NCBI RefSeq assembly: GCF_001417965.1
Contig: NW_018388003.1
Location: 511,155 to 575,154 of the forward strand
Direction: 5' to 3'
DNA length: 64,000 bases
Source: Exaiptasia diaphana
Lineage: Eukaryota; Cnidaria; Anthozoa; Actiniaria; Aiptasiidae
Shown here: piece after piece, positions 12,801 through 24,800 of the stretch
How the letters are laid out: each line of letters opens with the position of its first letter
How positions within the stretch are numbered: position 1 is the first letter of the stretch
Notes under the pieces: model-generated
Database searches by the model: none
The model's input: the letters and a program-made list of their open reading frames with translations, nothing else
Told to the model about the DNA's origin: nothing
Position numbers and translations under genes: made by a program

Positions 12801-13762
12801 ACAAAATAGTGTTAATTAAACAATATAGAAATCAATAGAATTAGCATAATTTAGCAGTATTTAGTGGTATATATGGTGCACAGTTTTAGTGTTTGCACTC
12901 TAATTTGTAACAATAACAAGATATTGTAATGTGTTGTGTATGTGTTTTGTTGTATTGTATTGTATTGTGTACAGTATGTATATGTATTGTGTGCTTGTTG
13001 GGTTGTATATATGTATTTCTCTGTTGTGTATGTATTGCATATGTCTATGTGTGTGTGTGATTGTTTATATAATGGTAAATATCTTACAGTGTCTTTGTTT
13101 GCACTGTTTTCTCTCAATGTCTCAGGATCATCTTTTCCCTTCATTTTCTGTATCTGAGAATAAGCTGACTGACCAACATCTAAGATAGAATTCATCTACA
13201 ACACAAAAATTTAATCAATTCCTAAACATAACTCGATGAATCTTAGATTTACAACAGGCCCTGCAAAATATGCCTGAGAGAACTGTGCTCTGTTCTTGTT
13301 TATCATCATGTGACTGGAGGAGGTCAAAGTCCTGCTATTCACTTTTCATGCAAGCTCCATGTAGATATAGAATATTTAAGGGTTGAGTTGAATACAATTC
13401 AGTGTTTCTTCGTACCTGTAGAGTGTGCTTCCCTTGAAGGGTAACCATTAGCTGTCCTGATACATTTGGTAAAGAGCCAAGACTCATTTCTTGAAAGTCA
13501 GCCATTAATAACTGCTCATACACCAAGTCGTTTAGATGAGACTGAGAATTAAATCTTCCCTGGAATGAAACATTGACAGTGTTTGGTGGTTTTTGAATTG
13601 CTTTTTTGCTAACATCGCAGCAATGTATAAGTCAGAAATACAAAATACCCCGTGCTCTTGTCTCAGAAATTCAATGCAAGCCTCCAACCACTCCTGCCGT
13701 ACGTTAACGTTGTATTTCGTCTTGAGCCATTGCAAACAACTTTCTTCCCTGACAGCCGCCAT
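9874..13762 (-). CDS. RMI1: RecQ-mediated genome instability protein 1
   Basis: Ten exons (13762-13649, 13559-13416, 13195-13088, 12709-12584, 12479-12346, 12180-11052, 10814-10698, 10300-10259, 10154-10095, 10020-9874) give about 706 residues. The N-terminal three-helix part has WLEACIEF. The OB-fold follows with the RMI1 strings [38 protein letters not shown] and LPPGTK-like IPPGTK. The large sixth exon is a disordered acidic linker with [14 protein letters not shown] and LDQMEQD. The C-terminal OB-fold (RMI1_[15 protein letters not shown] to [14 protein letters not shown]) closes the protein. RMI1 binds topoisomerase III alpha and the BLM helicase to dissolve double Holliday junctions. It is a little longer than human RMI1. 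The gene is head-to-head with IFT88. Confidence 0.95.
10415..10697. repeat. 30-bp minisatellite running into an RMI1 splice donor
   Basis: About nine copies of a 30-bp unit (core TGTGACATACATGTGACTC) fill the intron between RMI1 exons 7 and 8. The last unit contains the exon-7 donor itself (read on the minus strand, CAG|GTACATGTATGTC). One unit is shortened. Because 30 is a multiple of three, the array makes a false open frame of 10-residue repeats. Confidence 0.9.
12925..13075. repeat. TGTAT-rich low-complexity intronic tract
   Basis: Repeated TATTG and TGTATG words form a low-complexity stretch in the intron between RMI1 exons 3 and 4. It explains several overlapping open frames rich in Cys, Tyr and Val. 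Confidence 0.7.
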
Positions 13763-13946
13763 TTTGAATTTGCCTCCTTAACCGCGCTGCAGCATGGGAT
13801 TGATGTCATACCGCAATGTAACCTGGGTACGGTGAAAATTGTTTATGGCAACTGCTTGAAATATTTGAATAAGAAAAAGTACGACAAAGAGGCCTGTTAT
13901 TGTCGCCTTTATTGACATATTTCGAAGTATACAGGTTCCTGGGAAT
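13763..13946. promoter_or_regulatory. Probable two-way promoter, RMI1 / IFT88
   Basis: The two start codons are 184 bp apart and point away from each other, so the 5' UTRs and core promoters of both genes must lie here or overlap the first exons. No TATA box is clear. This is inferred from spacing and not from a recognised element. Confidence 0.6.
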
Positions 13947-16900
13947 ATGCTGAATTCAGTGCACTTAGTTGGCGAGGAAGAAGATGACGATATCTATGGG
14001 GGATTCAATGTTTATGATCCCGCCTTCGCAACCGAGGTCAGAAACTAAAAAAATCGTAGATTTTGTTTACTAAAATCTCATTTTGAAGCATTATTTTGCA
14101 ATGGACTGTAATTTCCGCGATCGATTGCTGATTTATGTTAGCTTAAGCTCATTATGTGATAGATCATCAAAGCTCATTTCGTCATTTGTTTGTTCATTTC
14201 ACAATTTTTAATTTCAAACTCTTTCTCTTTGCCATATTTCATTCAAATAGAACCTTGAAGAGGATGAAGCTTTTCAGCAAGCTTTAAAGACCAGTCATGG
14301 ACAGAGACCTGGAGTGGTAAACAAATTCTTAAAAATCAAATATTCCAAAAAATATGTTCAAAATATTTCAAATTTCAGTCTAATGATGTACATGTGTTAA
14401 TCATTAATTATTAGATTGATTGTCACTATTATTTGATTATATTATTCATTTTATACAGAAAACTGGAAAGCTATCAACTGCAGCAGCAGTAAGTTTACAT
14501 TTCTTGGTGTACTGTAACTAGTTGGGTTTGGTAGATGGGTTTCCTGTGTTATGGCCTTAGGTGCTCAAACTGTATTTCTGTGTTTTTTGCAGAGAGGCAA
14601 AGTTCCTGGTTCATCTATGGGAAGGCCAACCACTGGCATAGCTGCAGTGAGTATTAATGACAAGAATGAATCATGTTAAACCTATTGAGAATTCAGACAA
14701 ACAATCTGTTATGATCGTCATGATCAACTAAATTTTTTAATTGTATAATGCTACTAAAGGACAACTTCCTAATTTTTTGAATAATATTGTATCCCAAATA
14801 TTGCAATAACATACTAATAACAATGTAATCCTAGGATACAACGCAGGCTAGACCAATGACGGCTGTGCGCTCAGTTGGGTACAGTTCTAGTGGAAATCGA
14901 GGTACAATTGAGCATTTCTAGTAGTTTTTAATGATAAAGATATGTATTCTAACACTGTATTGTTCCTTGTAGCTGCAACAGGTCAGTATGACCCTCTGAA
15001 TCAAGCACGTGGACCTGCACCACCATTGGAAAAAAAGGCTGAAGATAGGTATATTAGAAAAGTCAATATCTTTACAGTATATTATATACTTTGTATAATA
15101 TTTCCCAGATTCTAATAATAAACATTAATTATATACTTCTTTATATTTTAGTCCTGAGGAAAAAGTAAGACAGCTGGAGAAAAAAGTGAATGAGTTGATA
15201 GAAGAAAGCTGTATAGCCAATGACAAAGGAGAGCTTGCCCTTGTAAGTGTTCTAGAACCAATGATCTAAGACTATCAATTATTGACATTCATGTTGTATT
15301 TTTTGCCTCAAGGCATTGGAGAAAGCAAAAGAAGCCGGTCGCAAGGAGCGTTCATTATGTCGTCAAAGAGAACAAACCTCCCTCAGTGAACAAATGAATC
15401 TTGACCTCACTTATTCTGTATGTAAATACCAGATTATTGTTAATAATACCAGAATATTATTAATAATTGGTTTTTCGATGACCAGATTTATTTACTTGTA
15501 TGATAATAGGATGGTGGCGTGTCTGAACTAATCTGACAATAATTCAAACCACTTATTATTCAACTATATTTGCAGGTTTTGTTCAATCTTGCCAATCAGT
15601 ATGATGCTAATAAAATGCACAACGAAGCCCTAAATACTTATCAGGTTATTGTAAAGAACAAGATGTTTAGCAATGCAGGTCAGTAATGCAAATTGCAAGG
15701 CACTTTTAATGGTAAAAACCTGTGAGAAATTATCAGCAAACAGTGAAAGTCTCTTTTCCTTAGAGTTGAGTGGAAGGATATAGTACAGTATTACACTTGA
15801 AAGGAAATGGATTCAATGAATAACAATGAATTATTAGTGCACCAACAAACCAATATGAATCTACAGCTCCACATTAATCAATTAATGTTTTGTGGTTAAT
15901 GTACAGGGCGCTTACGAGTCAATATGGGTAACATTTACTTTGAGCAAAAGAAATATCCACAAGCCATCAAACATTATCGGATGGCACTGGATCAAGTACC
16001 TAACACTCATAAAGAAATGAGGTTAGCTTGCTAACGGCATATATATTTATGTGTACATTCCAGATATAACATAGCATTTTTTTGAAAAAATTGAAAAAAT
16101 TCAAAAAAAAAAATTATAAATTAAAAAACTTTATTCATTACTAATGTTATGTTGTTATTGCTAGGATTAAGATAATGCAGAACATTGGAATAGCCTTTAT
16201 TCAAATGGGACAGTACAGTGATGCTGTAACATCATTTGAACACATCATGGCTGAGAAAGCTAACTTCCACACAGGTGATAATAATTAATGCCTAGTATAT
16301 GTTCAATATCACAACCATTTTAAACAAGAGTTTCTCATAATTTTTTTTCATATATCACAGGGTTTAATCTTATTCTGTGTTACTATGGCCTTGGTGATAG
16401 AGACAAGATGAAGAAAACGTTCCAGAAACTGATGACGATTGACCTTGGCATTGACGATGAAGATAAATACACAGCATCCTCTGTATGTATTCATGTCAAT
16501 CAAAATAAGAGCAACCATTTTTTGATCACTGGATGATTAAAATCCCCTCACTCAAGAGATTATTTTCTAGGAATGTTATTTCTGACTTCAAAAGGTGTTT
16601 TGGTCATTATTATCATTGTTTACTGAAAGAAGTTCCGATTGTTTAGGATGACAAAGCGCAGACAACGATTCTTGAGGTCATAAGAAATGATAAACTCAGA
16701 CAGATTGAAAAAAAGAAGTAAGTTTTCCAACAATCCATTCATCCAGTCAATCAGTCATTCAGTCTTTTATTCATTCATTGATTCAGTCATATAGTCTTAC
16801 AGTCATTCAGTCAATCATTCATCATTCCATTCCATTTGTTCATCCATTTCATTCTCACATCAATTCACATATTACTAGATCCTCTTTTATTCATTTATTC

Positions 16901-19898
16901 TACCATTCATTTTTCAGGAAAACACAGGCTGAGAAGTACATAATGAGTGCAGCTAAGCTCATCTCCCCAGCAATAGAAAACAACTTTGCAGCAGGATTTG
17001 ATTGGTATGCACGCAAGAAATATATTAATTATAATACTTTGTGATATAAGGACTTGTAAAATGCATCACTCTCAAATTATCCCAGGTGTATTGACTGTGT
17101 CAAGGTTTCACCTTATATGGAGATGGCTAATGAGCTTGAGATCACTAAGGCAGTGACATACCTAAAGCAGAAAGACTTAAACAAGGTATAAAACTTACTT
17201 GGGCTTCCTGTGTGTTCATTGTGGTTGCTGCCTTGGGCTTCCTATGTGTATCACTGTTTCTGATTCTTGTTGTTTGTTTTAAAGGCTGTTGAATGCTTAA
17301 AAGGTTTTGAGAAAAAGGACTCTAAAGTACAATCAACTGCAGCAACAGACCTGTCTTTCCTTTACTTCCTGGTAAGCTGATACAGAATGATTGATTGGTG
17401 GTTGATTGATCGAATGATTAAATGATTGATCCTATTCATTAAGGAAAATGACATCACACAAGCTGACAAGTATGCCGAACTTGCCATGTCTGCAGACAGA
17501 TACAACCCAGCAGGTAAGAATCAAGTTAGAGAGTGACAACGTCGTATAGAGAATAAAATGAAGATGTTCCTCTTAGAACACAAAGCAATCTGTATTTATT
17601 GCATATTATTTAGCAGATGTTACTATTCTTTTTTAGCTCTTGTAAACAAGGGAAACTGTCTTTATGCTCAAGGAGAGTTTGAGAAAGCAAGAGAATTCTA
17701 CCAAGAGGCCTATAACGTGGAAGCAACATGCACAGAATCACTTTACAATCTGGGTAAACATATTGAATACAACACAAAGTGCACTATGTTACATATCAAA
17801 TACAAATGTAATGGAGGCTGCATTAGTATACTTTTTGTTAGCATTTACAGCTCAATTGGCTGTGATATCAATTATTCCATATGTTTAGTGTTATTAAATA
17901 TTTCATTTTTTTAAGGTCTTGTTTATAAAAAGCTTGGTCAATATGAAGATGCTTTGGACTGTTTTACTAAATTACACGCAATCCTAAGAAATCATCCGCA
18001 AGTCATCTTCCAACTGGCAAACCTGTATCCTTTAAGCACCTTAAAGACTGTCACTTCCCCCTGTTAATTTTCCCCTCAAGGGAGGGGTGGCGAAGGATGT
18101 ACACAGTCTAAGCTTCCCTATTGAAAAATTAGTTGTGAAAAATGTGATTTATTCTTTAACAAAATATCAAGTTATGAGCTACTTGAGGATATGAATCAAG
18201 CAACAGAGTGGTACATGCAACTAGTGTCTGTAGTTCCAACAGATCCCTTTGTACTGGCCAAACTGGGTGAAATATATGACAATGAACAAGATAAATCGCA
18301 AGCTTTCCAATATCATTATGAGGTATTTTTTAAACTTGTTACATTGGGATATGTCCAGAAGCAAGATATATCAGCATCAAACAGAAAATCCAGCTATGAC
18401 ACTAGTTGGTTTGATTCTAATTTAAATTTCTATGTTTAGTCCTACAGATACTTTCCATCAAATATCGACATAATTTCATGGCTTGGAGCTTATTACATTG
18501 ATTCTCAGTTTTGTGAAAAAGCCATCCATTACTTTGAAAGAGCAGCTATAATACAGTAAGTCTGTTATGATTATAAGAATGGTAATTACAAAAAGTATTC
18601 CAGGTGTTCTCCACCTGAAATTACATGTAATTTTATACACAGGAATCACAAAAATGGCTGCATGGGAGGCTATTTCTAATAGTTTTTTCTTGTGTTTTAT
18701 TAGGCCAAATGAGGTCAAATGGCAGTTGATGATAGCAAGCTGCTATAGACGAAGTGGTAAGTTGTAATCATACAAATGAATGAATGACAAAATGAATAAA
18801 TGAATAGGTCATGAATAGACAAATGAGGCAAAAAATAAAAAATAAATAAAAATAGCATTTAATGACACAATATGTGAAATAATCTAGTGAACAGTGTGTA
18901 GTATAATATTTTTTAATTTTGTTTTGACAATGTTTCTAGGTAACTACCAACAGGCCTTGGAAACCTATCGCAGCATACATCACAAGTTTCCTGAGAATGT
19001 AGAATGCCTGAAATTCTTGGTTCGTATTTGCACTGACCTTGGCCTTAAAGATGTACAGGAGTATGCACAGAAACTTAAAAAAGCTGAAAAAGCAAGAGAA
19101 CTGAAACAACAGGTTTGACCTGCTATTTGAGGCAGAAGACTGTTTATTATTCACTTTATCATTAAAAGATCTCACATAAAATGCATGATGGCCCCCTAAC
19201 ACTGTTGTTTTAAGTTTTTTATATGGACATGGCATATTTCCTGTCTTTCAGAGAGCAAGTAGCGGCAGTAGTCGCAAAGGCAGTGGTCGAGGGGGAAGTG
19301 CAAGTCGACCTGGTGCTGCTGGATCAAGGAACAACAGTGCTGGAAGTGGTATGTCTTTGTGGTGTTCCCACTTTTCATAACTTTTTTCAAAGAAGTTTCA
19401 AATTAAAAATAGGATTGCACTAAAGTTAGTCACTAAAGCAGTCATTTCACAGATAAATGGATGCAACCTGTAGTTGCTTAGCACAAGATTGCATGGTTGA
19501 ATAATAACTTTATCTTACTAGTATTTCAGTGTTTATTAATCAAAAGTTTTCTGCATTTCAGATTCAGGTCGTATTAATAGTGGTACAAGTCGTTCTGGTG
19601 GTAGTGCAGGGGGTAAAGGTAGTCGTAACAGAGGTGTACTGAACGAAAACGATGACTCCTACACCCTGGGTAGTCCGAAGGAAGTGGGTGAGTATGACTA
19701 TACTGAAGGGAGAGAAATGGCTGTTGGGATGTCAAATTATTTATAAAAATCCACAATACTTTGCTTTTAGATGCCACATATTCAGATCCTTTGGGTGAAG
19801 CACCTGCAAGACCTAAAACAGCAGGTCGTCAACGGCACATACCACAAGAAGATGAGTTTGGTGATGAAGAACTTGGCGATGATCTTCTCCCCGAGTAG
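13947..19898 (+). CDS. IFT88: Intraflagellar transport protein 88 (Polaris), TPR protein
   Basis: Twenty-six exons (first 13947-14036, last 19771-19898) give about 837 residues, matching the usual length. The N-terminus (SVHLVGEEEDDDIYGGFNVY) is diagnostic, followed by short Arg-Pro-Met-Thr-Ala repeats, the block EEKVRQLEKKVNELIEES, and then an array of TPR helices (for example FNLANQY, NMGNIYF, MQNIGIAF, FPENVECLKFLVR). The C-terminus has a Ser/Gly-rich linker and ends with DEFGDEELGDDLLPE, as in vertebrate IFT88. The protein is a core subunit of the IFT-B complex and is needed to build cilia. Its presence shows a ciliated animal. Exons are 30-173 bp and all junctions keep frame. Confidence 0.97.
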
Positions 19899-20651
19899 AT
19901 TTCCAAAGCACATTGTCCCACTAAAGAACATTCACTAAACACATGGGTTAATGGACATAACAAAGATAATATTATAATAGAATTATTAGTTGTGAACACC
20001 ATGTCAAAGTAGTCAGTCATTTGAAGATGATACTGTTCAGCAAATTAACTTTGAGAACAGTTAAAATTATTTATTGAAAAAACTTGTAAATTTGAGCATT
20101 AATAACTTGATTAAAAGTTGTGATTGTCATACTGAAAGTTCACTGTAGTTGTTTGGTCTGTGAATTAAAACCCAGCCTTTCCTATCAGTCACTGGAACCC
20201 TGAGACTGGAACCCCAGAGGAAAGAGTTGCTTGTGGAGAAGGGGTGTATTATTCAGTTATGTAAAAAGATAAATTTAACACCGTAAAAAAGTATGTGGAA
20301 AAACTTACTGACGTTTCGGATGTTAATCCTTCGTCGGAGTAAAGATGTATTATTCCCCTGGTTCAATTTTCTTCAGTAATTTTGAAATAGAAAGGAAAAT
20401 GGCTCATTATTCCTATTTCACAGTTAAGTCTGATAAAATTCCACTGCCGATTTTTGTTGATCTAATGACGGCCATTCTTGTCGTACTACAACTACTGTTC
20501 AAACCACAAACATGGCTGTCAATTTTGAATCTTAGGAAACCAGCAAAGAGCGCAAAGACCTAATATAAATTTCACAACAACAATTTATTGCAGCACAATT
20601 TATGTGCTGTAAATTCCATTTATTTTCAATTTTTATATTCCATTCATTTTA
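19899..20651. other. Intergenic region between convergent IFT88 and SURF6
   Basis: It holds the IFT88 3' UTR, a Penelope-type hammerhead motif at about 20305-20341 and the SURF6 3' UTR. A 72-codon open frame at 20345-20563 starts within the repeat-like part and shows no recognisable domain. Confidence 0.5.
20305..20341 (-). mobile_element. Hammerhead-ribozyme-like motif of the Penelope-like element type
   Basis: Read on the minus strand the sequence has the layout of the minimal hammerhead carried in Penelope-like element repeats: a CUGAUGA-type core (here a variant, CCGACGA), a short stem-loop (AGGAT, loop TAAC, ATCC), then GAAAC and the cleavage triplet GUC. No reverse transcriptase or GIY-YIG coding sequence is present nearby, so only a terminal fragment survives. 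The core is not fully canonical, so self-cleavage is doubtful. Confidence 0.65.
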
Positions 20652-21626
20652 TTAAAATCCAGGTNTATGTTTCCTTCCCTTTCCACCTTTCTTCCCTTTC
20701 TTTGCTTCTGCGCGTTCTTTCAAGTTTTTCTGCCGTCGTTTTTGTTTTTCTTCCATTTGTTTATTTTGTTGTTCTTTCCTTGCATCCCACTGCTTTTTAC
20801 TTTTTGCTTTCATTTTTTCTTTTCGCTTTAGACTCTTTTTCAAAAGTTTTGGGTCATCCTTTACTTTGTTTCCTTCGGCTTTTTCCATTGCACTTTCCCA
20901 TGCATGCTTTTCTGCTAGTTCCCTTGCTTTGCTTTCATCCTTTCCCTTTAATTCTTCTATCTTTTTCTGTCTTGTTTCTGCTTTTGCAATCAGATTCTTA
21001 TAATTTCTCATTTTACTACCATGCTTAGGGTTTTTTGATCGTTCCATGAAGTCGAACTTGCTAAACACAACTTCACCTTTATCATTTGTGACTGTGTTTT
21101 TTTCTTTGTGTAACTGATCTTTCTTTGATTGTGTAATTTGATTGATTTTCTTTTTATCACTCTTTATCTCAGACTTCATCTTTTTCTTGGGTCGATTTGA
21201 GTGTTTTTCTGATGTAGGTTTTCTTTTACCTTGTAAGGCTTGTATTCTCTCGTGTAATCTTGCTCGCAAATCCGCAATCTTTCCACTTGGGACCTTCTCG
21301 ACGCTAAATCCTCTACTGTTATTATTGCTATCATCTTCAGAATCGCTCTCATCGACCTTATCATTCACTGTTTCTCCTTGTTCCTGTAGATCAACTACAT
21401 CTTTTGCTTGACTTGGATCTAAACGCTTCTTCTTTGCCTTCCTCGAGGCTTCTTTTATTTCTTGTTTTGGAGCAGATTTACCGCGATTTTTGTAAAACTT
21501 TTTACTCTTCTCTTCTTCGTCATCGGGGAGATAAAATTTTGGAGGAACAAGCCGGACCAGCGAGTTAAAATACGTTGAATGTTCCTTCAAACGCTTTTGC
21601 AACTCTGAAGCAAGTTCGTCCGCCAT
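20652..21626 (-). CDS. SURF6: SURF6-family nucleolar protein, single exon
   Basis: One uninterrupted exon gives 324 residues. The protein is Lys/Arg-rich throughout. The N-terminal part has LASELQKRLKEHSTYFNSLV and a Surf6-type LRARLHERIQALQGKRK. The C-terminal SURF6 domain has GKDESKARELAEKHAWE, ESAMEKAEGNKVKDDPKLL and KKSLKRKEKMKAKSKKQW and ends in a basic tail. SURF6 (Rrp14 in yeast) works in the nucleolus in ribosome biogenesis. The lack of introns is notable beside its intron-rich neighbours and could mean a retrocopy or ancestral intron loss. One base near the C-terminus is ambiguous. The gene is head-to-head with SRRM1. Confidence 0.93.
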   Translation of the reverse strand: MADELASELQKRLKEHSTYFNSLVRLVPPKFYLPDDEEEKSKKFYKNRGKSAPKQEIKEASRKAKKKRLDPSQAKDVVDLQEQGETVNDKVDESDSEDDSNNNSRGFSVEKVPSGKIADLRARLHERIQALQGKRKPTSEKHSNRPKKKMKSEIKSDKKKINQITQSKKDQLHKEKNTVTNDKGEVVFSKFDFMERSKNPKHGSKMRNYKNLIAKAETRQKKIEELKGKDESKARELAEKHAWESAMEKAEGNKVKDDPKLLKKSLKRKEKMKAKSKKQWDARKEQQNKQMEEKQKRRQKNLKERAEAKKGKKGGKGRKHXPGF

Positions 21627-21850
21627 GTTGCATGTGCTTCAAGATTTTCTAACGATCGATATTCTTTCGGAAAGTTTCCGACTGAGTTACGCATAATTAT
21701 TGACTCTTCTAGGATACAATGATTCTTTGAGTAACCGATAAGTTCCGACAAATTATCTACGCATGAGCGAACAACTATTGATTGTTTGAGAATGTCTTAC
21801 GGACTTATGGGTAGCAACCACGTGAAGTTGAGCGCATTGAAGGAACTAAC
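21627..21850. promoter_or_regulatory. Probable two-way promoter, SURF6 / SRRM1
   Basis: The two start codons are 224 bp apart and divergent. The interval holds short motifs such as CACGTG (about 21820) but no clear TATA box. The assignment rests on spacing and orientation. Confidence 0.6.
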
Positions 21851-24800
21851 ATGGCGGATGCGGGGTTCTTTAGGGTACGCAAAAATCGAGTTTGTTTCGT
21901 TAACTTTTCGAGTACTTACTGCAAACATCAACATCTAAATACATCTATATTTTTTCTTTCTAGGGAACAAGTGCAGAACAGGATAATCGCTTTCGAGACA
22001 AGCAGAAAAAGCTACTAAAATCCATAAGATTTGAGGATGTCTTGGCACAGAAGGTGCGTTGAAAAATAACTATACTGAAATCCTTTTTCTTTATGGACAT
22101 TTTTCGTTGTATTTAGCTGAGATTTACTGGTAATTTATTGTTTTAATCTAGGTCGATATGGAGAAAGTTAACTTGGATGTCGTCAAACCATGGGTCACGA
22201 AACGTATTACAGAAATTTTAGGTTTCGAGGACGATGTTGTGTTGGAGTTTGTCGTAAATATGCTTGAATCAGAAAAGGTGATAAAGAAATGGATAAAATG
22301 TATATTTATAGTGTAAAGTTATGAAGATCGAGAGTGTTTTCGCGTTCTGCTAAAATTAGCGTATATCATTGTCTGGACAGCTGTTGGGCTAATTACATTA
22401 TGCTAATTACTTGATCTATGTGAAAGTATTGTTGTTTAATGGCATAACTCTAAAAAAAAGTCTTGATGACTTATAATAACATCTATTTCTTATTCTTAAA
22501 CAGGTTATTTTTGTGCTAGATTGTTTTAAAGACCTCATGTTTTAGTTTTTACTACGTTATTCTTGCTCTCCAGAATCCTGATCCCAAACTAATGCAGATC
22601 AACCTAACTGGTTTTCTTCAAGCCAAGAATGCTCGTATTTTTATGGGAGAGCTATGGGAGCTTCTTGTCACTGCCCAGGAAAATATTGGTGGAATACCAC
22701 CACAGTTCCTGGAAAAGAAGAAAGAGGAGATCAAACAGAGGAAGGTAAAGTAGATGGGCCGTAATCCAACTTACCTCCTTCATACAATGCCCGTCTTTCA
22801 AATACCGACATAATTTCTGTGTTCTTATTACCATCAAACTATGCCTACTGTTACCAAAAGAAGGACGATTGCTACTTGTAGTGAAGGAATTTCCTGGTCA
22901 ATAGTTATTATGACTTGCTCTGGAACCAATAAATCTTTGTTAAAACTAGTGATGATACTTAGGGAAGCCAAGACAATTCCTGAGTATTGGTTGGTACTCA
23001 CTTTTAAAAACAGTAGCAGTTATAAACTCTTATTTGTTCCAAATTCTCCACTTATTTTCCATTTTTGTTTTAATCATTTAGATAAAATCTTTATCTTCAA
23101 CATGAAAGGTAACCTTATTGCCTTCCTTTGAAATCCTCATCAACAGAATTACGTAGACTTCTGGTCTTTCATAAACTTCAACTACAATCAATAAAGACAA
23201 AAGTCAAGATCTGAACATTTTTATTTTTACTTGAATACTCTGTCTTGAAGCAGAGTAGAAAGAAACTAAATTTGCTTCTTTTTATTTTATCTCTGAATAT
23301 GAATTCTGTTTAAATTTTCATGTTTTTTCCTATAAAACCATTTAATAAGGACACATATCTTCCTGCAGTCAGTTACATAAAAAAATTAACTCAAAAAAGG
23401 ATAATGCATCAGCAGTGGAAGAAATCAAGACATTCCTACTCAAAATGAAGCAATAACTATAAGAGACTTTATTTCTTTTCAGCTTGAGCAAGACAGAATT
23501 CAAGCCAACCTAAAAAAACAGGGGGAGTCCCTACAAGCTGAAGCAGACAGCACAGGCCTGGAAGAAACGCAGAATGGAGGAAACCCAGACGACCCTGATT
23601 TACCCGAGGAAGTGCGCAAAGCAAGACAAGCAGCATCAAAACTTGCAGAAAGCATGGTAAGATGGAATAATAATAATAACATTTTGAATAGTTTTCAATG
23701 GCTCTTTGTGTTAGTTTTAAGTGTCTATATTAGATTTTCTAGTGATTGCACTATGTTTACCTTATAACAATAATTCTTTATGTGTCAATAATATTATGCA
23801 CTGCCGTCTTTGCATGTAGACCTTGTTGGCATGGGCGATTGTTGTCCTATTTTTGACCCCTTGGTTGTATAATTCTTTGTTTTCCTGTCTGTTATATGAT
23901 AGAAAACGGTGGTCAATGGGATAACAAAGCCTGTTTTCAAGGTCTGTTTTGTAGATATAACATTAAAAAAACACAATGTGTTGTGTTCACGCTAATAAAA
24001 CTAGCATCAGAAAAATTTGAAAGAACTTTCTATTCATAAAGTGATGTATCTACTGATTGTTCAATTTTGTGTGTTAGAAGTTATTAGAATTTTTGTCATC
24101 CTGAAGACATTGTAACAAGCACAAAATATGAAGCACGGATTTCCTTGAGATTAGACAAGTATAGTTTATGCCTATCACAGCGCTTTATTAAAGTAAAATG
24201 AATGAAAACACCTCAAAACGTTTTATATTCATAAAAATTGTAGCCAGTTAAAGACGTTGCTGTTAGTAAATAAACACACCTGCTCTTAACATAAAAAGGA
24301 TTAGAGTCTAATAGAATTGTTATTAATGAATGATTATAACAATATTTAGATTAGTAATAGAGGAATATAATTCCATAAGTATGTAAAATTGTGGAGCATG
24401 TCTGTGACATGCAGAAAGATGTGAACAGAACTATAAAATACTCCTCCCATCCGCTTTCCGTCATTCCTGGACTTCAAGCAATTCCTTCCATTTTTTCCCT
24501 GGACATATCTTTTGGTTATTACAGACAAGCTTCAGCAAGGAGTAGTGGTAGTCATGGTAACCATGTTTTCCATCCATCAGGGTCGCTGTTCAAGAGACAA
24601 CAAGGGTGAACCCAACACGCCTAGAAATGACACTAATTCAGACACCACTGATACTGATGCCAGTGAAAATGAAAGATCCAGGAAAAGAAAGAAGCGTAAA
24701 TGGAGTAAATCGAGCTCTGAGGAAAGAACAAGAAGCTCCTCCGTCCCAAAAATTAAACGAAATCGCTTAATACGCACACCAGAAATGAGTTCTGACAATC

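Noticed and set aside
20345-20563. 72-codon open frame next to the hammerhead motif
   Set aside because: It begins in repeat-like DNA and has no recognisable domain or splice partner.
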